Positions 1 through 8,422 of a DNA stretch of 64,000 nucleotides are shown here, in pieces (within the stretch, counting starts at the first letter, position 1; every line of letters begins with the position of its first letter). Under the pieces are notes generated by a model that was not told where the DNA came from, did not search any database, and saw nothing but the letters and a program-made list of their open reading frames with translations. Source of the stretch: Aerococcus loyolae (GTDB lineage Bacteria > Bacillota > Bacilli > Lactobacillales > Aerococcaceae); assembly GCF_002871915.2 (NCBI RefSeq), contig NZ_CP126958.1, positions 1,970,561-2,034,560 of the forward strand, read 5' to 3'. The translations under genes were made by a program, and so were the position numbers.

Positions 1-184
1 GGAGGACTTCGGTCTTATTGCGGCCGCGTAAGTCCTTATCTTTGACGGCTTTTTCAAATTGGAAGACAAATTCCTTATTGCGCTTGGTGAGTTGCGGATA
101 GAGGGCCTTATTTTCAGCTTCAAACTCTTCCAGTTGGGCCTGACGTTGGGCTGCTTGGTCAGCTTTTTTGTCTTGATTAAACAA
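1..184 (-). CDS. DUF1129-type protein, N-terminal fragment (runs off the window)
   Basis: The minus strand is open from a TTG at 182-184 to the window edge. A strong ribosome binding site (AGGAGG, 8 nt spacing) precedes the TTG, and no ATG lies nearby. The visible 61 residues begin LFNQDKKADQ and contain LTKRNKEFVFQFEKAVKD, which resembles the helical start of DUF1129 proteins (small membrane proteins of unknown function). A DUF1129 gene directly after ychF is usual in Lactobacillales. It starts 12 nt after the ychF stop, so the two are probably cotranscribed. The family assignment rests on only about 60 residues plus context. Confidence 0.6.
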   Translation of the reverse strand, partial: MFNQDKKADQAAQRQAQLEEFEAENKALYPQLTKRNKEFVFQFEKAVKDKDLRGRNKTEVL

Positions 185-196
185 TGGGGCCACCTC

Positions 197-1294
197 CTAA
201 ACATTGAAGCGGAAGAGCATGACATCGCCGTCTTGGACCTCATAGTCCTTGCCTTCCGAACGGTAACGGCCGGCTTCCTTGCAGGCTTGGATACTCCCGT
301 ATGCCACCAAATCATCATAGTGGACGGTTTCCGCACGAATGAAGCCCCGTTCAAAGTCGGAGTGGATAATCCCCGCTGCTTGAGGCGCATGCATGCCTTT
401 CTTGAAGGTCCAGGCCCGAACTTCTTGTTCACCAGCAGTAAAGTAAGTCGCCAAGCCCAATAATTTATAGGCCTGTTGGATCAAGACATCTAAACCCGAT
501 TGGTCCATGCCTAAGTCTTCCAGGAACATGTCGCGGTCTTCCTCATCCATAGTCGCCAGGTCTTCTTCAAGCTTGGCGCTGACTACCACAACTTCAGAGC
601 CTTCTGCTTGAGCTAGTTGGCGGACTTGGTCGACATAGTCATTGTTGCCCTCACTGGCATCGTCTTCACTGACATTAGCTACATAGAGAACGGGTTTCAT
701 GGTTAATAAGAATAATTGCTTAGCTACAGCCTCTTCTTCTTCGTTGAAGTCAACCGTCCGCGCGGGTTTGCCGGCTTCTAGGGCGTCCTTTAATTTCTTT
801 AAGGTATTGGCCTCGGTCACTGCATCATGGTCTTTGGATTTAGCCATTTTTACCGCTTTTTCATAGCGTTTGTTGACACTTTCCAAGTCAGCGAGCACCA
901 ATTCCAGGTTAATGGTTTCGATGTCATCTTTTGGGTTAATGCCACCGGAGACATGGGTAATATTCCCGTCATCAAAGCAACGCACCACGTGGCAAATGGC
1001 GTCCACTTCGCGAATATTGGCTAGGAACTTGTTCCCTAAACCTTCCCCCTTGCTGGCTCCCTTCACAATCCCGGCAATATCGGTAAATTCAAAGGTGGTT
1101 GGGATGGTCTTTTTGGGTTGGTAGATTTCACTGAGCTTCCACAAACGTTGGTCGGGAACTTCCACAACCCCCACGTTGGGATCAATAGTTGCGAAAGGAT
1201 AATTAGCTGCTTCCACTTGAGACTTGGTAATGGCATTAAATAAGGTAGATTTTCCCACATTAGGCAAACCCACAATTCCTGCTGTTAAAGGCAT
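197..1294 (-). CDS. ychF: Redox-regulated ATPase YchF (OLA1 family)
   Basis: The 365-residue product has the full family length. The P-loop GLPNVGKST lies near residues 9-17, a DIAG switch-II motif near 73, and a C-terminal TGS domain (the stretch around FTAGEQEVRAWTF onward). YchF is a cytosolic Obg-family P-loop protein that hydrolyses ATP rather than GTP, binds ribosomes and affects translation and oxidative-stress responses. It follows the DUF951 gene on the same strand, with a weak hairpin between them, as in many Firmicutes origin regions. Confidence 0.95.
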   Translation of the reverse strand: MPLTAGIVGLPNVGKSTLFNAITKSQVEAANYPFATIDPNVGVVEVPDQRLWKLSEIYQPKKTIPTTFEFTDIAGIVKGASKGEGLGNKFLANIREVDAICHVVRCFDDGNITHVSGGINPKDDIETINLELVLADLESVNKRYEKAVKMAKSKDHDAVTEANTLKKLKDALEAGKPARTVDFNEEEEAVAKQLFLLTMKPVLYVANVSEDDASEGNNDYVDQVRQLAQAEGSEVVVVSAKLEEDLATMDEEDRDMFLEDLGMDQSGLDVLIQQAYKLLGLATYFTAGEQEVRAWTFKKGMHAPQAAGIIHSDFERGFIRAETVHYDDLVAYGSIQACKEAGRYRSEGKDYEVQDGDVMLFRFNV

Positions 1295-1372
1295 GGTTCT
1301 TTGGTCACTCTTTCTCTATTAATTTCTCATTCTTTACTTGCCTGCCTGCTACAAAGCCAGCCCTTTTATTTT

Positions 1373-1402
1373 AAAAAGCTAGCTGTTCAATGCAGTCAGC
1401 TA
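1373..1402 (-). terminator. Weak intrinsic terminator between the DUF951 gene and ychF
   Basis: On the minus strand AGCTG pairs with CAGCT around an 11-nt loop, and a short T tract follows. The stem overlaps the DUF951 stop codon. It is short, so read-through into ychF is likely. Confidence 0.35.
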
Positions 1403-1603
1403 TTTGCCTTGGTCATCATGGCCAATAACTTTTTTCATTTTCTTTTCAAATTCCCGGCGTGGCATCATGACCGATTGGCCACAGCCTTGGCACTTCATCC
1501 GGATATCAGCACCCATGCGGATCAATTTCCAGGCATTGGTCTTACAAGGATGGGGCTTCTTCATTTCCACAATATCATTTAAATCATAATTTTTTTCAGC
1601 CAT
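1400..1603 (-). CDS. DUF951 family zinc-ribbon-like small protein
   Basis: The 67-residue product starts MAEKNYDLNDIVEMKK. I place the start at the ATG at 1601-1603 because GAGGTG lies just upstream and a longer reading would overlap the parB end. The HPC and CQGCG cysteines (KPHPCKT, MKCQGCGQSV) suggest metal binding. DUF951 proteins (YyzM in Bacillus) are very often found between parB and ychF; their function is unknown. The gene begins 10 nt after the parB stop and is clearly part of the par operon. Confidence 0.9.
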   Translation of the reverse strand: MAEKNYDLNDIVEMKKPHPCKTNAWKLIRMGADIRMKCQGCGQSVMMPRREFEKKMKKVIGHDDQGK

Positions 1604-1613
1604 CTTCTTCACC

Positions 1614-2579
1614 TCAATCATCAAAACGAATGTCTAAGATATCCAAGATCCGGGTGAGGTCTTCTTGGGAAAGGTATTCAATTTCAATCTTGCCGGCTTG
1701 GCCCTTGGGTTTAATTTGCACATTGGTGCCAAACTTATCCATGAGGTGCTCCTCCCCCTCTAATAAGTAGGTCGGTTTTTCAGAGGTTGGCTTAGCCACT
1801 TTAGGGGCGGGTTGGACCGGTTCATTGAGATTTTGGACCATTTTCTCCAAGTGACGGACGGTAATGCCTTCGTCCACTACTTTCTTGGCTAAACGGCTTT
1901 GGTCTTTCTTATTTTTTAAGCCCAGTAAGGTCCGAGCTTGACCCATGGAGAGTTGCTTATTTTGTAAGAGTTCCTTAACATCTTCATTTAAATCGAGAAG
2001 TCTCAAGGTATTAGCCAGGTGCGACCGGCTCTTGCCTAAACGTTTGGCAGCCTCAGCCTGGGTGAGATTGAGTTCATCCATTAAATTCCGGTAGGCTTGG
2101 GCCTCTTCTAGGGGAGTCAGGTCTTCCCGTTGCAAGTTTTCAATGATGGCGGTCTCGATCATTTGGGCATCGGTCATTTCCCGGACCAAAGCAGGGATTG
2201 AATCGTAGCCCGCTAGTTTCATGGCCCGGAAGCGCCGTTCCCCGGCAATAATTTCATAGCCCTTGATGGCTGACTTCCTCAGGGTAATCGGTTGTAAGAG
2301 CCCCTGTTCCTCAATGGAATCCGCCAGTTCCTGGAGGGCAGTCGCATCAAATTCAGTCCGCGGTTGGTAGGGGTTGGGACGGATTTCAGCAAGGGGGATG
2401 TCTTGGATTTGTTCCTGACTACTTTCTCCCTGCTTGCTGTCACTTGCTTGAGCCTCTTGGGCTTCTTGATCAATGGCTTGGGCCTGTTGGGTCAGGTCGG
2501 TCGCTTCATTATCGAAGGAATCCCCGGGAAAGAGCGCCCCGATCCCCTTACCCAGACCACGGTTTTTCTTATTGGTCAT
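1614..2579 (-). CDS. parB: ParB/Spo0J chromosome-partitioning protein and CTPase clamp
   Basis: The 321-residue product has the ParB N-terminal domain with IRPNPYQPRTEFD and the CTP-binding arginine-rich GERRFRAMKLAG motif. A central helix-turn-helix follows (LTQAEAAKRLGKSRSHLANTLRLL), and then a C-terminal dimerisation region. An acidic, Gln-rich linker at about residues 25-60 precedes the core. ParB loads at parS sites near the origin and recruits SMC. Its start overlaps the parA end by 11 nt, so the two are translationally coupled. I did not notice a perfect parS palindrome within this window. Confidence 0.95.
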   Translation of the reverse strand: MTNKKNRGLGKGIGALFPGDSFDNEATDLTQQAQAIDQEAQEAQASDSKQGESSQEQIQDIPLAEIRPNPYQPRTEFDATALQELADSIEEQGLLQPITLRKSAIKGYEIIAGERRFRAMKLAGYDSIPALVREMTDAQMIETAIIENLQREDLTPLEEAQAYRNLMDELNLTQAEAAKRLGKSRSHLANTLRLLDLNEDVKELLQNKQLSMGQARTLLGLKNKKDQSRLAKKVVDEGITVRHLEKMVQNLNEPVQPAPKVAKPTSEKPTYLLEGEEHLMDKFGTNVQIKPKGQAGKIEIEYLSQEDLTRILDILDIRFDD

Positions 2580-3333
2580 TTGCGAGCACTTCCTTTGCCA
2601 ATTGGAGATAAACTTGCGCCCCTTTGGAACTCATATCGTAATCAATAATCGATTGGCCATAGGAGGGCGCTTCCGACAAACGCACATTACGGGGGATCAA
2701 GGTATGATAGACCTTGTCGCCAAAGTATTTACGGACTTCTTCGACCACTTCATTGGCTAGATTGGTCCGCGAGTCGAACATGGTCATCAAGACCCCTTCA
2801 ATTTTTAGGTGGGGGTTAAAGTGTTTTTGAACCAGTTGGATGGTATTGAGTAACTGACTCAAGCCTTCTAAGGCATAGTACTCACTCTGTACCGGAATCA
2901 AGATCGAATCGGCTGCAGTAAAGGCATTAATGGTCAGATGGCCTAAGGATGGTGGGCAATCAATAATGACATAGTCATAATTTTCCTTGACCCCATCAAT
3001 GGCTTGCTTCATCCGCGCTTCCCGGTGAGGGAGGTTGGTCAGTTCCACTTCTGCCCCCGCTAACTGGATGGTAGCCGGTACCAGGACCAGGTTTTCCCTG
3101 GAGGATTGCTGGATGGTAGTCGCCATATCCACATCATTGACTAAAACGTCATAAATATCGCTTTCGACTTCTGCTTTAGAGATGCCTAAACCACTGGTCG
3201 CATTTCCCTGGGCATCACTATCGACTAAGAGCACTTGTTTGTCTGAATAAGCCAGGGCAGCCGCTAGATTGACTGCTGTTGTCGTTTTACCGACGCCACC
3301 CTTTTGATTGGCTATGGCAATGACCTTCCCCAT
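2569..3333 (-). CDS. parA: ParA/Soj chromosome-partitioning ATPase
   Basis: The 254-residue product starts MGKVIAIANQKGGVGKTTT, with the deviant Walker A motif KGGVGKTT at residues 10-17. A DSDAQGNAT Walker A' segment follows, then a Walker B strand ending VIIDCPPS. I chose the ATG at 3331-3333 because AGGAGG lies 6 nt upstream; a longer in-frame extension has no ribosome binding site. The protein works with ParB in origin segregation and controls DnaA in Bacillus. Uniquely in this window, the gene is preceded by a long structured leader ending in a terminator. Confidence 0.95.
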   Translation of the reverse strand: MGKVIAIANQKGGVGKTTTAVNLAAALAYSDKQVLLVDSDAQGNATSGLGISKAEVESDIYDVLVNDVDMATTIQQSSRENLVLVPATIQLAGAEVELTNLPHREARMKQAIDGVKENYDYVIIDCPPSLGHLTINAFTAADSILIPVQSEYYALEGLSQLLNTIQLVQKHFNPHLKIEGVLMTMFDSRTNLANEVVEEVRKYFGDKVYHTLIPRNVRLSEAPSYGQSIIDYDMSSKGAQVYLQLAKEVLANDQ

Positions 3334-3357
3334 GTTAATCCTCCTAAAACTTAGCAA

Positions 3358-3383
3358 TGAAAAAAGGAACGAATGCGTTCCTT
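3358..3383 (-). terminator. Intrinsic terminator or attenuator just upstream of parA
   Basis: On the minus strand AAGGAACG pairs perfectly with CGTTCCTT around a CATT loop, followed by a T tract. It ends only about 25 nt before the parA start codon. It would therefore stop transcripts of the upstream leader before they enter parA unless it is bypassed. Confidence 0.8.
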
Positions 3384-3590
3384 AATCCCCGCATTTCTTC
3401 CAAGTTAATCATTAACTCTTCGCTATCTTTTCTACTGTATCCGTTAAGCGCCTTTTGCTCAATCACAAAAAGCGGTCCTTAGCGTTTCAAATAAGTTTCC
3501 TTAAGCCTTTATCAGCCACTAAGTAGACTGTTAGAGACGCTCAGCTGACTCCCGTCAAGCGGTTAAAAACTTATTTGCATCGGTCCCCTT
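3384..3590 (-). ncRNA. Structured leader RNA or small RNA upstream of parA (unidentified)
   Basis: Reading the minus strand from about 3590, two strong hairpins precede the terminator. The first is a long rod closed by CAAATAAGTTT with AAACTTATTTG, and continues inward through TTAACC/GGCTTAA and GTCAGC/GCTGAT. The second pairs CGCTTTTTG with CAAAAGGCG around an 8-nt loop. A promoter and a terminator bracket the region. I see no T-box sequence, no 5'/3' end pairing of the 6S type, and no riboswitch consensus that I recognise. It may be an attenuating leader of parAB or an independent small RNA. Confidence 0.45.
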
Positions 3591-3591
3591 T

Positions 3592-3622
3592 ATTGTATCA
3601 AAAAAAGCTTGACTTTGCTCAA
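3592..3622 (-). promoter_or_regulatory. Sigma-A promoter for the parA leader
   Basis: On the minus strand an extended -10 (TGATACAAT; core at 3592-3597) lies downstream of a TTGAGC -35 at 3617-3622. The 19-nt spacing is long, but the TGn extension compensates. Transcription would start near 3588. Confidence 0.55.
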
Positions 3623-3683
3623 GAAATATTAACCTTCCTGCTTATCTCTCCCTGACTTGATGGCTGAGCATTTTCTCTAGCTA

Positions 3684-3757
3684 CAAAAAAGCCTTACTCC
3701 CATCAATCCTACCCTGCAAAATGCTTTGCTATCGCTAGGTAACAAGGAGTAAAGCTT
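3684..3757 (-). terminator. Terminator downstream of the murJ-like gene
   Basis: On the minus strand AAGCTTTACTCC pairs with GGAGTAAGGCTT across a loop of about 45 nt, followed by TTTTTT. It lies 15 nt after the flippase stop codon. Confidence 0.6.
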
Positions 3758-3771
3758 ATGATTCTTAATCT

Positions 3772-5487
3772 CTAACCAATATGAAAGAAGTTTCGCAAGG
3801 CTTGGGCCCGACCTTGGCCGATAATGACGTCCAGTTGCCGGCCCTTAGCAATAGCAGCTAGATAAATGATTGCCCCCACACTAGCGAGTACCAGTAATTC
3901 TACCAGGGCACCCAGGCGATTTGGCTCACCAATAACGACCTTGAAGAAGATCAGTAAGAGCCCATCAACAACTAACATCAGCCCGCTGGCCTTCAAGGCT
4001 CCCGATAAACGACTTAAAATGGACTTGATGCCGAGTTGGACTTGGGAGCGGATGACGAGCAAGTAATAAATACACATGTAAGCGAAGGCCAGGATAGAAG
4101 CATACATCGCTCCCTCACTGCCAAAGACTGCTAAGAGTGGGAATTGAACGATCAACTTCATCGCTACCCCCAGCACAATACCAATCATGGCCGCTTTCTG
4201 TTTGTCCATCGCTTGTAGCATCATCACCAAGATGGAGAAAAGTCCCATGGGAATCGCCATCACGGAAGAAATCTGTAAGTACCATTCACCCAGGGGATCA
4301 TAAATTCCATAGAGGAGTTGGTAAACCGGCCCAGCCACAAGCGCCATTCCTAGTGATGCCGGCAACATGACCAAGCTAAAGAGATTCAAAGTATGGAGAA
4401 TCACTTCCCGAGTCTTAGTGAAACTTGCCCGAACACGTTGGGTCAGTTTTGCTCGTTGATACTGGGTCAATTCCCGGATATAGGTATCCGTCACCACAGG
4501 GACCGAAGTCGAAGCAATGGCTGTCGCAAAGGAGAGAATAATCTGAATCACCCGTCTGGCATTAGCGTTAAAGACCCCATATTGATAGACCAGCTGGTCA
4601 TGGGCCAAGTCACTCACCTCTTGCATAATCGGCATGTAGGTGTTCATATCAATCAGATTAATAACTTCAATAATTGAACCGGTAATCACAAAGGGAATGG
4701 CCACTCGCACAATCTCGAATAGGAGACTTTTGGTGGAGACTGTATTGGTATCCACATAGCCTTCAGGCAGCTGGTAGCGTTGGCGATCCTTGAGGTAATA
4801 GAAAACCAAGGTAATAATCGCCACCACTGCCCCAATAAAGGCAGCAAAGGTAGAGTGTCCCACGGCCGCTGCCACCGAACCGCCTAATAATTGACGGATT
4901 ACATAAACCGCCACCAACATATAAGCCACCCGGGCGATCTGCTCAGTAACCTGGGAAATGGCGCTCTGTTTCATCTCGAGATAGGCTTGAAAGCCCCCTC
5001 TAAGAATCGATAGGAGGGGAATCACCGCAAGAGCTGGAACCAGAGACCGAATCACTAAGACCACATCTTCTTCCCGAGCTGCCGGCAGGTTTTGTGACAA
5101 AGCCGGGGCAGCTAGATAGAGCAGTAGGGCACAGACCAAGCCTGTGATGGTCATCAAAATCGTCCCACTCTTAAAAAGCCGCCGACTAGTTCCATACTCT
5201 CCCCGGGCCATGTAGTTAGTCATCTGCTTAGAAATCGCCGCAGGCACCCCGGCAATGGCAACCGATAAGAAAATCAAATAATAATTGTAACCAATACTAT
5301 ACAAGGCATTGGCCTGGGTCCCGGTATGGGGGTCACCAATCCAACGCATCCAAGGAATAATATAGAGGACCCCGATAATCCGTGAGACCATACTGGATAT
5401 AGACATCCAGGCCGATCCTTCATTGAGTTTAGCTTTTGCGCGTTCTTCCTGCTTGATGGCTTCCAGGTCTTTTTTATTTTGTGGCAT
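3772..5487 (-). CDS. murJ: MurJ/YtgP-type lipid II flippase (MOP superfamily)
   Basis: The 571-residue protein has about 14 predicted membrane segments and a short charged N-terminus. It fits the YtgP/SpoVB branch of the MOP flippases, whose YtgP member is the Bacillus MurJ that flips lipid II. The early motif SMVSRIIGVLYIIPW and the loop GVPAAISKQM are typical of this branch. The gene is divergent from a FemX/MurM-like gene that would act on the same precursor, which supports a cell-wall role. It could instead flip another polysaccharide intermediate. The start codon follows GGGAGAG at good spacing. Confidence 0.7.
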   Translation of the reverse strand: MPQNKKDLEAIKQEERAKAKLNEGSAWMSISSMVSRIIGVLYIIPWMRWIGDPHTGTQANALYSIGYNYYLIFLSVAIAGVPAAISKQMTNYMARGEYGTSRRLFKSGTILMTITGLVCALLLYLAAPALSQNLPAAREEDVVLVIRSLVPALAVIPLLSILRGGFQAYLEMKQSAISQVTEQIARVAYMLVAVYVIRQLLGGSVAAAVGHSTFAAFIGAVVAIITLVFYYLKDRQRYQLPEGYVDTNTVSTKSLLFEIVRVAIPFVITGSIIEVINLIDMNTYMPIMQEVSDLAHDQLVYQYGVFNANARRVIQIILSFATAIASTSVPVVTDTYIRELTQYQRAKLTQRVRASFTKTREVILHTLNLFSLVMLPASLGMALVAGPVYQLLYGIYDPLGEWYLQISSVMAIPMGLFSILVMMLQAMDKQKAAMIGIVLGVAMKLIVQFPLLAVFGSEGAMYASILAFAYMCIYYLLVIRSQVQLGIKSILSRLSGALKASGLMLVVDGLLLIFFKVVIGEPNRLGALVELLVLASVGAIIYLAAIAKGRQLDVIIGQGRAQALRNFFHIG

Positions 5488-5653
5488 TCTTACTCTCCCA
5501 AAATTCTCTGCATGTGTTTGATAGATTCATAATCTAACTTATTGTACTGAAATTTAGCCATCAATTCAATATAACTTCCCTGGTTGGCGCGAGCAAGACT
5601 CCCTTCTCCATGTCCTTTTCTAAAAATCACCTGGGTTTTCGCCCATTTTTTGC

Positions 5654-5659
5654 TATAAT
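5654..5659 (+). promoter_or_regulatory. Extended -10 promoter for the FemX-like gene
   Basis: TGCTATAAT gives a TGn-extended perfect -10 hexamer about 85 nt upstream of the start codon at 5742. No clear -35 is visible, which is common for extended -10 promoters. Confidence 0.55.
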
Positions 5660-5741
5660 GGGGTCAGTTTGACCAGATTCTGCTGAATTGAAGGAGCAGA
5701 AGTAAGATAAGATAAAACAAAAGATTTAGTAAAGGATTATT

Positions 5742-6986
5742 ATGCTATTTACAGAAATTTCAGCCCAAGCCCTTGAAGACTACCAAGCAAGCCATCCCCA
5801 CCGTCACTTTTTCACCCAGGGAGCGGACTATCAACGCCTGGCCACCAGCAACCAAACCACTTCCAAAATCCTGGCCGCAGTCGAAGGCGAAGAGATTCTC
5901 GCTTATGCCATCTTCATCTACTATCCCTACAAAAAATTTTTCTATAAGGTGACGACTCAATTCGGCCCGATTATGGATTATAGTAACCAAGACTTGGTCG
6001 CTTTCTACTTTGAACACTTAAAAAATTACTTTAAGAAGAATTGGCGGGTCCTCTGCCTGCGAGTGAATCCTTTCTTGAATGAGCGTTATTTCTCTGATGT
6101 CGATTTCATCAAAGCAAATCCCCAAGCCGAAAACGTTGATCAGATCCTACAAGCAAAAGGCTATGACAAGACCGACCACGATCTCTTCGATGATCCTACC
6201 CTAGCTACCCGTTGTGTCTTTAGCAAAGACTTGACCGGTCTCACACAGGATAATCTCTTGAAGAATGTCTCCCAAATCGCCCGCTACACCATCAATCGCA
6301 CCATCAAAGAAGGCGTCCAAGTCAGGCCCTTAGCGATTGACGACGCGAGCGACTGCCAAATCCTCGATGCCATTAACCAAGAAACCTCCGAACGGATTGG
6401 TTTTGAACTCAGAGACGCTCAGTACTTTAAAAATCTCAAAAACGTCTTAAAAGATGACCTGATTCTCGCCCTGGCCTATATTGATTGTGACTACTTCGTC
6501 AGTCAGACCCATGCAACCATCGAGAAGCTCAAAGCAGACCGCCAAGAATTAGAAGAAAAGCTGGCCCAGGGCAAGGTCAACCGTAAAAAGACCAATAACA
6601 AAATCAAAGAACTCAATGAAAATATCGGTATTTGGGAAAATAAAATTGACAAAATACAAAAATTAAAGGCAGAAGAAGGTAATATCGTCAACTTGGCCTG
6701 TGCCAGCTTCATCCAGTCAGGAGAAGACTTTATTTATTTCTCTAGTGGTGCTTTCAGCAAGTTTACCCGTTTTGAAGGCAGCTCGGCCATACTCTACCAC
6801 ATGCTCCTAGAAGCCATTCGTCAGGACTTTAAGTACTTTAATTTCTACGGCACCAGTTCCGACTTCTCTGAAGAGGGCCCCGACTATGGCGTCCTCCAGT
6901 TCAAGCGTAGCTTCAACGGGAATATTGAATGGTTCATGGCCAACTACGAATTACGAAACGCCCTAGGTAAGATTGTTAACTGGTAA
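5742..6986 (+). CDS. FemX/MurM-type peptidoglycan bridge aminoacyltransferase
   Basis: The 414-residue protein matches the FemABX family in size and layout. It has two GNAT-like subdomains interrupted by a helical coiled-coil arm at about residues 255-305 (heptad-rich, Lys/Glu-rich). Motifs include ILAYAIFIYYPYKKFFYK, TRCVFSKDL and a C-terminal YFNFYGTSSDFSEE followed by GVLQFKRSFNG, all characteristic of the family. These enzymes use aminoacyl-tRNA to add the first or later residues of the lipid II cross-bridge at the cytoplasmic membrane. Which amino acid is added cannot be read from the sequence. It is a single-gene unit with its own promoter and terminator. Confidence 0.85.
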   Translation: MLFTEISAQALEDYQASHPHRHFFTQGADYQRLATSNQTTSKILAAVEGEEILAYAIFIYYPYKKFFYKVTTQFGPIMDYSNQDLVAFYFEHLKNYFKKNWRVLCLRVNPFLNERYFSDVDFIKANPQAENVDQILQAKGYDKTDHDLFDDPTLATRCVFSKDLTGLTQDNLLKNVSQIARYTINRTIKEGVQVRPLAIDDASDCQILDAINQETSERIGFELRDAQYFKNLKNVLKDDLILALAYIDCDYFVSQTHATIEKLKADRQELEEKLAQGKVNRKKTNNKIKELNENIGIWENKIDKIQKLKAEEGNIVNLACASFIQSGEDFIYFSSGAFSKFTRFEGSSAILYHMLLEAIRQDFKYFNFYGTSSDFSEEGPDYGVLQFKRSFNGNIEWFMANYELRNALGKIVNW

Positions 6987-7026
6987 GCTTAACGAGACGA
7001 CTGGCTTGACGACTAACAATGATAAG

Positions 7027-7069
7027 AAAAGCGTTGATACGATCTGAAGAAGACCTATCAACGCTTTTT
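7027..7069 (+). terminator. Bidirectional terminator between the FemX-like gene and pepT
   Basis: AAAAGCGTTGATA pairs with TATCAACGCTTTTT in 13 bp, with T tracts on both strands. It lies between two convergent genes. Confidence 0.85.
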
Positions 7070-7132
7070 CTGTTGCTTGCTATTTTATTGTCAGCATGGT
7101 CTTTCAACCATCTTGATTAACTATAAGCCTAC

Positions 7133-8353
7133 TTAGCCTCTAATAATAGCGACAATAACGTCTCGCAAGGCTTGGAGACCTTCAACGCTGACGAATTCAT
7201 ATTGGCCGTGGAGGTTTTCCCCGCCAGTAAAGATATTAGCGGTAGGTAGGCCCTTGAAGTTGAAGACACAACCATCCATGCCGCCACGGAAGGGTTGGAT
7301 ATCAGGCGCAATCCCACAGTCCCGGTAGGCTTTTAGGGCCCGTTCCATCACATAAGGGTGCTGGTCGAGCACTTCTTTAATGTTCTGGTACTGGTCAGAC
7401 ATTTCATAACGGATCCGAGGCCGCTTGTACTGGCGGTTAATCTGATCCACTACCTGGGCAAATATTTCCTTACGGGCTTGGAATTTCTCCTGGTCGTGGT
7501 CGCGGATAATAAAGACTTGGTGGACTTGGCCGAGGTCCCCACTTTGCTGGGTGAGCATGAAATAACCCTCATAGCCCTCCGTCTCTTCGGGTACCTGACC
7601 CTTAGGCAAGTCATTAACGATTTGGGCAGCTAAGTGCAAGGGGTTAATGGCATTGCCCTTGGAAGAGCCGGGATGGACACTCTTGCCTTCAATCCAGACT
7701 TCCACCTGGGCCGCGTTAAAGGTTTCCCCTTCAATCTTACCGACCCGACCCGAGTCAGGCGTATAGGCAAAGTCTGCCCCAAAGCCCTCCACGTCAAAGC
7801 GGTAAGCGCCCAATAAACCAATCTCTTCATCCACCACAAAGGCGATCCGCACCTTGCCATGCTCGATTTCGGGATGGTCTAAAAGATACTCCATGGCGCC
7901 AATAATCCCCACCATGCCGGCCTTGTCGTCGGCCCCAAGCAAGGTGGTGCCATCACTAGTGATTAGAGTCTGGCCGACATAATCCTTGAGGAAGGGAAAT
8001 TCAGCCACTTCCATAACAATTCCTTCCGCCTCATTTAAGACCAAATCCTCCCCATCATAATTTTCATGAACCTGGGGCTGGATATTTTCCGCATTAAAAT
8101 CCGCCGTGTCCACGTGGGCAATGAAGCCAATCACCGGTAAGTCGGCATTGGTATTGGCCTCCAAAGTGGCCGTTACACAGGCCCGCTGGCGGTCAAAATC
8201 GACCTGACTCAGTCCCAATGCTTCCAGTTCCCCAGCAATCATTTCTAAGAAGTCCAACTGACTTTTAGTGCTGGGAAAGGTCTCACTATACATATCCGAA
8301 CGGGTATTGACCTTAGCATAACGGATAAAACGCTGACTTAAACTCTCACTCAT
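7133..8353 (-). CDS. pepT: Peptidase T (tripeptide aminopeptidase)
   Basis: The 406-residue protein is a full-length M20B metallopeptidase. The metal-binding HVDTADFN and the catalytic DEEIGLLGAYRFDVEGF segments are clear, as are the later TPDSG, PFRGGMDG and NIFTGGENLHGQYEF motifs. It removes N-terminal residues from tripeptides in the cytosol using two zinc ions. It lies next to an oligopeptide-binding lipoprotein gene, which fits a role in using imported peptides. AAAGGAG precedes the ATG. Confidence 0.95.
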   Translation of the reverse strand: MSESLSQRFIRYAKVNTRSDMYSETFPSTKSQLDFLEMIAGELEALGLSQVDFDRQRACVTATLEANTNADLPVIGFIAHVDTADFNAENIQPQVHENYDGEDLVLNEAEGIVMEVAEFPFLKDYVGQTLITSDGTTLLGADDKAGMVGIIGAMEYLLDHPEIEHGKVRIAFVVDEEIGLLGAYRFDVEGFGADFAYTPDSGRVGKIEGETFNAAQVEVWIEGKSVHPGSSKGNAINPLHLAAQIVNDLPKGQVPEETEGYEGYFMLTQQSGDLGQVHQVFIIRDHDQEKFQARKEIFAQVVDQINRQYKRPRIRYEMSDQYQNIKEVLDQHPYVMERALKAYRDCGIAPDIQPFRGGMDGCVFNFKGLPTANIFTGGENLHGQYEFVSVEGLQALRDVIVAIIRG

Positions 8354-8422
8354 CCTATGACTCCTTTCTTCTGGACGGGATTCTTTTCTATCATTTTAAA
8401 ACCCCGCCAGTCTTATCGCTAG

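Noticed and set aside
1614..3333. A parS site near parAB
   Set aside because: I did not notice a perfect or near-perfect TGTTTCACGTGAAACA in the window by eye. A motif scan could still find a degenerate one.
3358..3622. T-box, 6S RNA or known riboswitch before parA
   Set aside because: No T-box core sequence, no pairing of the RNA ends as in 6S, and no riboswitch consensus that I recognise. Kept only as an unidentified structured RNA.
4137..4677. Plus-strand frames within the murJ-like gene and similar shadows across the window
   Set aside because: They overlap well-supported genes on the other strand and have no ribosome binding sites or recognisable domains.
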